Source of the DNA: Lysobacteraceae bacterium
Lineage (GTDB): Bacteria > Pseudomonadota > Gammaproteobacteria > Xanthomonadales > Xanthomonadaceae
Assembly: GCA_004173415.1 (NCBI GenBank)
Contig: SEHC01000018.1
Location: forward strand, 1-13,578
Reading direction: 5' to 3'
DNA: 13,578 nucleotides
The notes beneath the pieces were generated by a model. That model made no database searches, was not told the origin of the DNA, and was given only the letters and a program-made list of their open reading frames with translations. Shown here piece after piece: positions 12,263 to 13,578 of this stretch (its first letter is position 1; the number at the start of each line of letters is the position of its first letter). Both the position numbers and the translations under genes were made by a program.

Positions 12263-12556
12263 TCAGCCAGGCCTGTCGTCGCTACTGCGACGGGCCTGGC
12301 TGCCGCGTCGCTTGTGCATCGAGATCAGTTGCCCGGCCGCGGCGGTCAGCAGCAGCAGCGAATTGGTGATGATGAACACCCAGTTCCGCAGCATCCAGCT
12401 ATAGGCAATGAAACCGGCCGATGACAGCATCTGCCCCAGGAACAGCCAGTGGGACACGCCGGAGGCATCGGCGTCCTGGTATTGCTTCCAGATCTGGCGG
12501 AGCAGGGTGGCCATCAGGATCGCCGAGGCGAGCCAGCCGATCAGGTCCGGGTTCAT
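12263..12556 (-). CDS. SemiSWEET / PQ-loop small membrane protein
   Basis: The 97-residue product has three membrane helices (about 4-20, 35-55, 58-80), the size and topology of bacterial SemiSWEET half-transporters, which dimerise to move sugars. The family's P-Q element at the end of helix 1 reads L-R-Q-I-W-K here: the glutamine is kept and the proline replaced. It is followed by the usual x-G-V-S-x-x-x-F/L region (A-S-G-V-S-H-W-L-F-L). I chose ATG 12556, which starts directly before helix 1; an ATG at 12625 would add a non-conserved leader. The substrate is unknown. Its basic C-terminal tail is coded within a strong hairpin that also serves the convergent ferritin-like gene. Confidence 0.85.
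   Translation of the reverse strand: MNPDLIGWLASAILMATLLRQIWKQYQDADASGVSHWLFLGQMLSSAGFIAYSWMLRNWVFIITNSLLLLTAAAGQLISMHKRRGSQARRSSDDRPG
12265..12301. terminator. Long hairpin at the convergent 3' ends, inside the SemiSWEET tail codons
   Basis: AGCCAGGCCTGTCG (12265-12278) and CGACGGGCCTGGCT (12288-12301) pair over 14 positions with a single G-T wobble, around a 9-base loop. The hairpin lies 36 bases after the ferritin-like stop and overlaps the last codons of the SemiSWEET gene. There is no T run. It is probably a two-way 3' end structure. Confidence 0.55.
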
Positions 12557-12643
12557 GGGGTGGCTGCCGTCTGCATTGGGTGGCCCAGTTTCGCAACCGC
12601 CCGCGGCGCCGGGCGTGAACGGCATTTCTGCAGAGGACGTGGC

Positions 12644-13578
12644 ATGAGCGGCGATGGCGAAGTGGAACCGGTCCTTGCACAGGATCCTGCGACCGGGCAG
12701 CCGCAGGCACAGTGGATGCGCGCGATCCTGTTCGATGCCAGTGCCGACGACCGCGTGCTTTGCGATCCCGCTGAACTCCCTTCTGCTGAACTTGCCGACG
12801 GCCAGTTGCTGTGGGTCGACCTGCACGATGCGCCAGAGTCCGGACTGCGAAGCATCGCCCAGCGGCTGCACTTGCCTGGCGGGGCGGTCGAGAGCGCGCT
12901 CGGCAACGAGACCAATCCGGCCCTTTACAACTGCGGGACCTGTTTCTGGCTGCGGGTGGTCGCTGCACGCGATGCGCCGGGGCTGGAGTTCGCCGGCGCC
13001 ACGCTGACCCTGGTCTCGGGCCGCAACCTAGTGGTGACCTTGCACGACCAGCCGCTGGCCTTCATCGACGCATTGCGCGAGCGGGAGTCCGCGCAGGGTG
13101 ACATCGGCGCGCTGGGCGCGGCCAGTTTTGCCGCTTCGCTGCTGGATTGGCATCTCTCTTCCTACTTCGATGCGGTCTCGCGCTTCGAGATGGCGGTCGA
13201 GCGGCTGGAGGTGGACATCCTGCGCGGCCGCCAGGCGCCTTGCCTGGATGAACTGCGCAACCTGCGCAAGGCGGCCTCGCGGCTGCGGCGGATGCTGGCC
13301 CCGCACCGGGTGGTGTTCGCCGGGCTGGCCCGCCCGGATTTCCGCCCGGGCGAAGAGGAGGCGGCCAACACCCATTTCCTGTCGCTGGAACGGACCTACG
13401 AGCGGGCCATGGACATGGTCGAGAACGCGCGCGACCTGGTGGTGGGCAGCTTCGAGCTGTTCAGCAGCCAGACCGCGCTGGTCACCAACGAGAGCATGCG
13501 CACCCTGACCTTCGCCACCGTGGTGATCGGCCTGCTGGCGGTGATCGCCGGGGTGCTGGGGATGAATTTCCAGACCCC
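12644..13578 (+). CDS. CorA-family divalent metal transporter, N-terminal 311 residues (runs off window)
   Basis: The frame is open from ATG 12644 (ribosome site AGAGGA, seven bases away) to the last base. The soluble N-terminal domain is followed by the long charged stalk helix (about 170-275, many E/R/K with L heptads). The first membrane helix (T-F-A-T-V-V-I-G-L-L-A-V-I-A-G-V-L) leads into G306-M307-N308-F, the G-M-N selectivity motif of CorA magnesium/cobalt channels at the pore mouth. The second membrane helix lies beyond the window. The family forms pentamers in the inner membrane. Mg2+ against Zn2+ (ZntB-like) cannot be decided, but the intact G-M-N-F favours CorA. It is divergent from the SemiSWEET gene, 87 bases apart. 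Confidence 0.93.
   Translation, partial: MSGDGEVEPVLAQDPATGQPQAQWMRAILFDASADDRVLCDPAELPSAELADGQLLWVDLHDAPESGLRSIAQRLHLPGGAVESALGNETNPALYNCGTCFWLRVVAARDAPGLEFAGATLTLVSGRNLVVTLHDQPLAFIDALRERESAQGDIGALGAASFAASLLDWHLSSYFDAVSRFEMAVERLEVDILRGRQAPCLDELRNLRKAASRLRRMLAPHRVVFAGLARPDFRPGEEEAANTHFLSLERTYERAMDMVENARDLVVGSFELFSSQTALVTNESMRTLTFATVVIGLLAVIAGVLGMNFQT

Overview
The window is 13.6 kb of chromosome from a G+C-rich gammaproteobacterium, most likely a member of the Xanthomonadaceae/Lysobacteraceae (Lysobacter, Luteimonas or Pseudoxanthomonas type). This rests on the strongly G/C-ended codons, the gene repertoire and the style of the intergenic repeats. The genus is inference; nothing here fixes it.

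Layout. (1) Positions 1-376: the 3' end of ispH, a tRNA-Thr(CGU) with its own promoter, and a two-way terminator. (2) About 376-3042: an accessory segment directly 3' of the tRNA. Its first part, to about 2700, is visibly poorer in G+C than the flanks. On the minus strand it carries a retron-like cassette: a structured and possibly RNA-coding stretch (about 1863-2052), a 45-residue cationic hydrophobic small protein, an XRE regulator and a retron-type reverse transcriptase. A divergent membrane-anchored protein of unknown function and an orphan NUMOD (homing-endonuclease DNA-binding) protein follow. No integrase is seen. (3) 3425-4729: a secreted vanadium-haloperoxidase/PAP2-like protein whose core P-S-G-H motif reads P-C-G-L. 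(4) 4822-7043, minus strand: a compact arsenic operon arsR-arsC-aqpS-arsH, in which an aquaglyceroporin takes the place of an ArsB/Acr3 pump. (5) 7608-12229: a cluster suited to oxidant and iron handling. It holds a large-subunit catalase (KatE/HPII type), a hemerythrin-like protein, a two-gene unit of unknown function (one product ends in an E-x-F-P-A-S-D-P motif) and a ferritin-like diiron protein. (6) 12263-13578: a SemiSWEET-like three-helix membrane protein and, divergently, the first 311 codons of a CorA-type metal transporter running off the window.

How the parts work together. ArsC reduces arsenate, arsenite can leave through AqpS, ArsH oxidises trivalent organoarsenicals, and ArsR with C-terminal cysteines senses As(III) at a palindrome just upstream of its own gene. 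KatE, the hemerythrin and the ferritin-like protein fit peroxide and iron/oxygen stress. The retron-like cassette is the best candidate for an undescribed system. Its reverse transcriptase has retron hallmarks (an N-x-x-x-H element before the first catalytic aspartates, and an I-T-G element after the active site) but Y-I-D-D instead of the usual Y-A-D-D. It is preceded by an XRE protein and a tiny membrane-active-looking protein, which is the type of arrangement expected of an anti-phage retron with an unrecognised effector.
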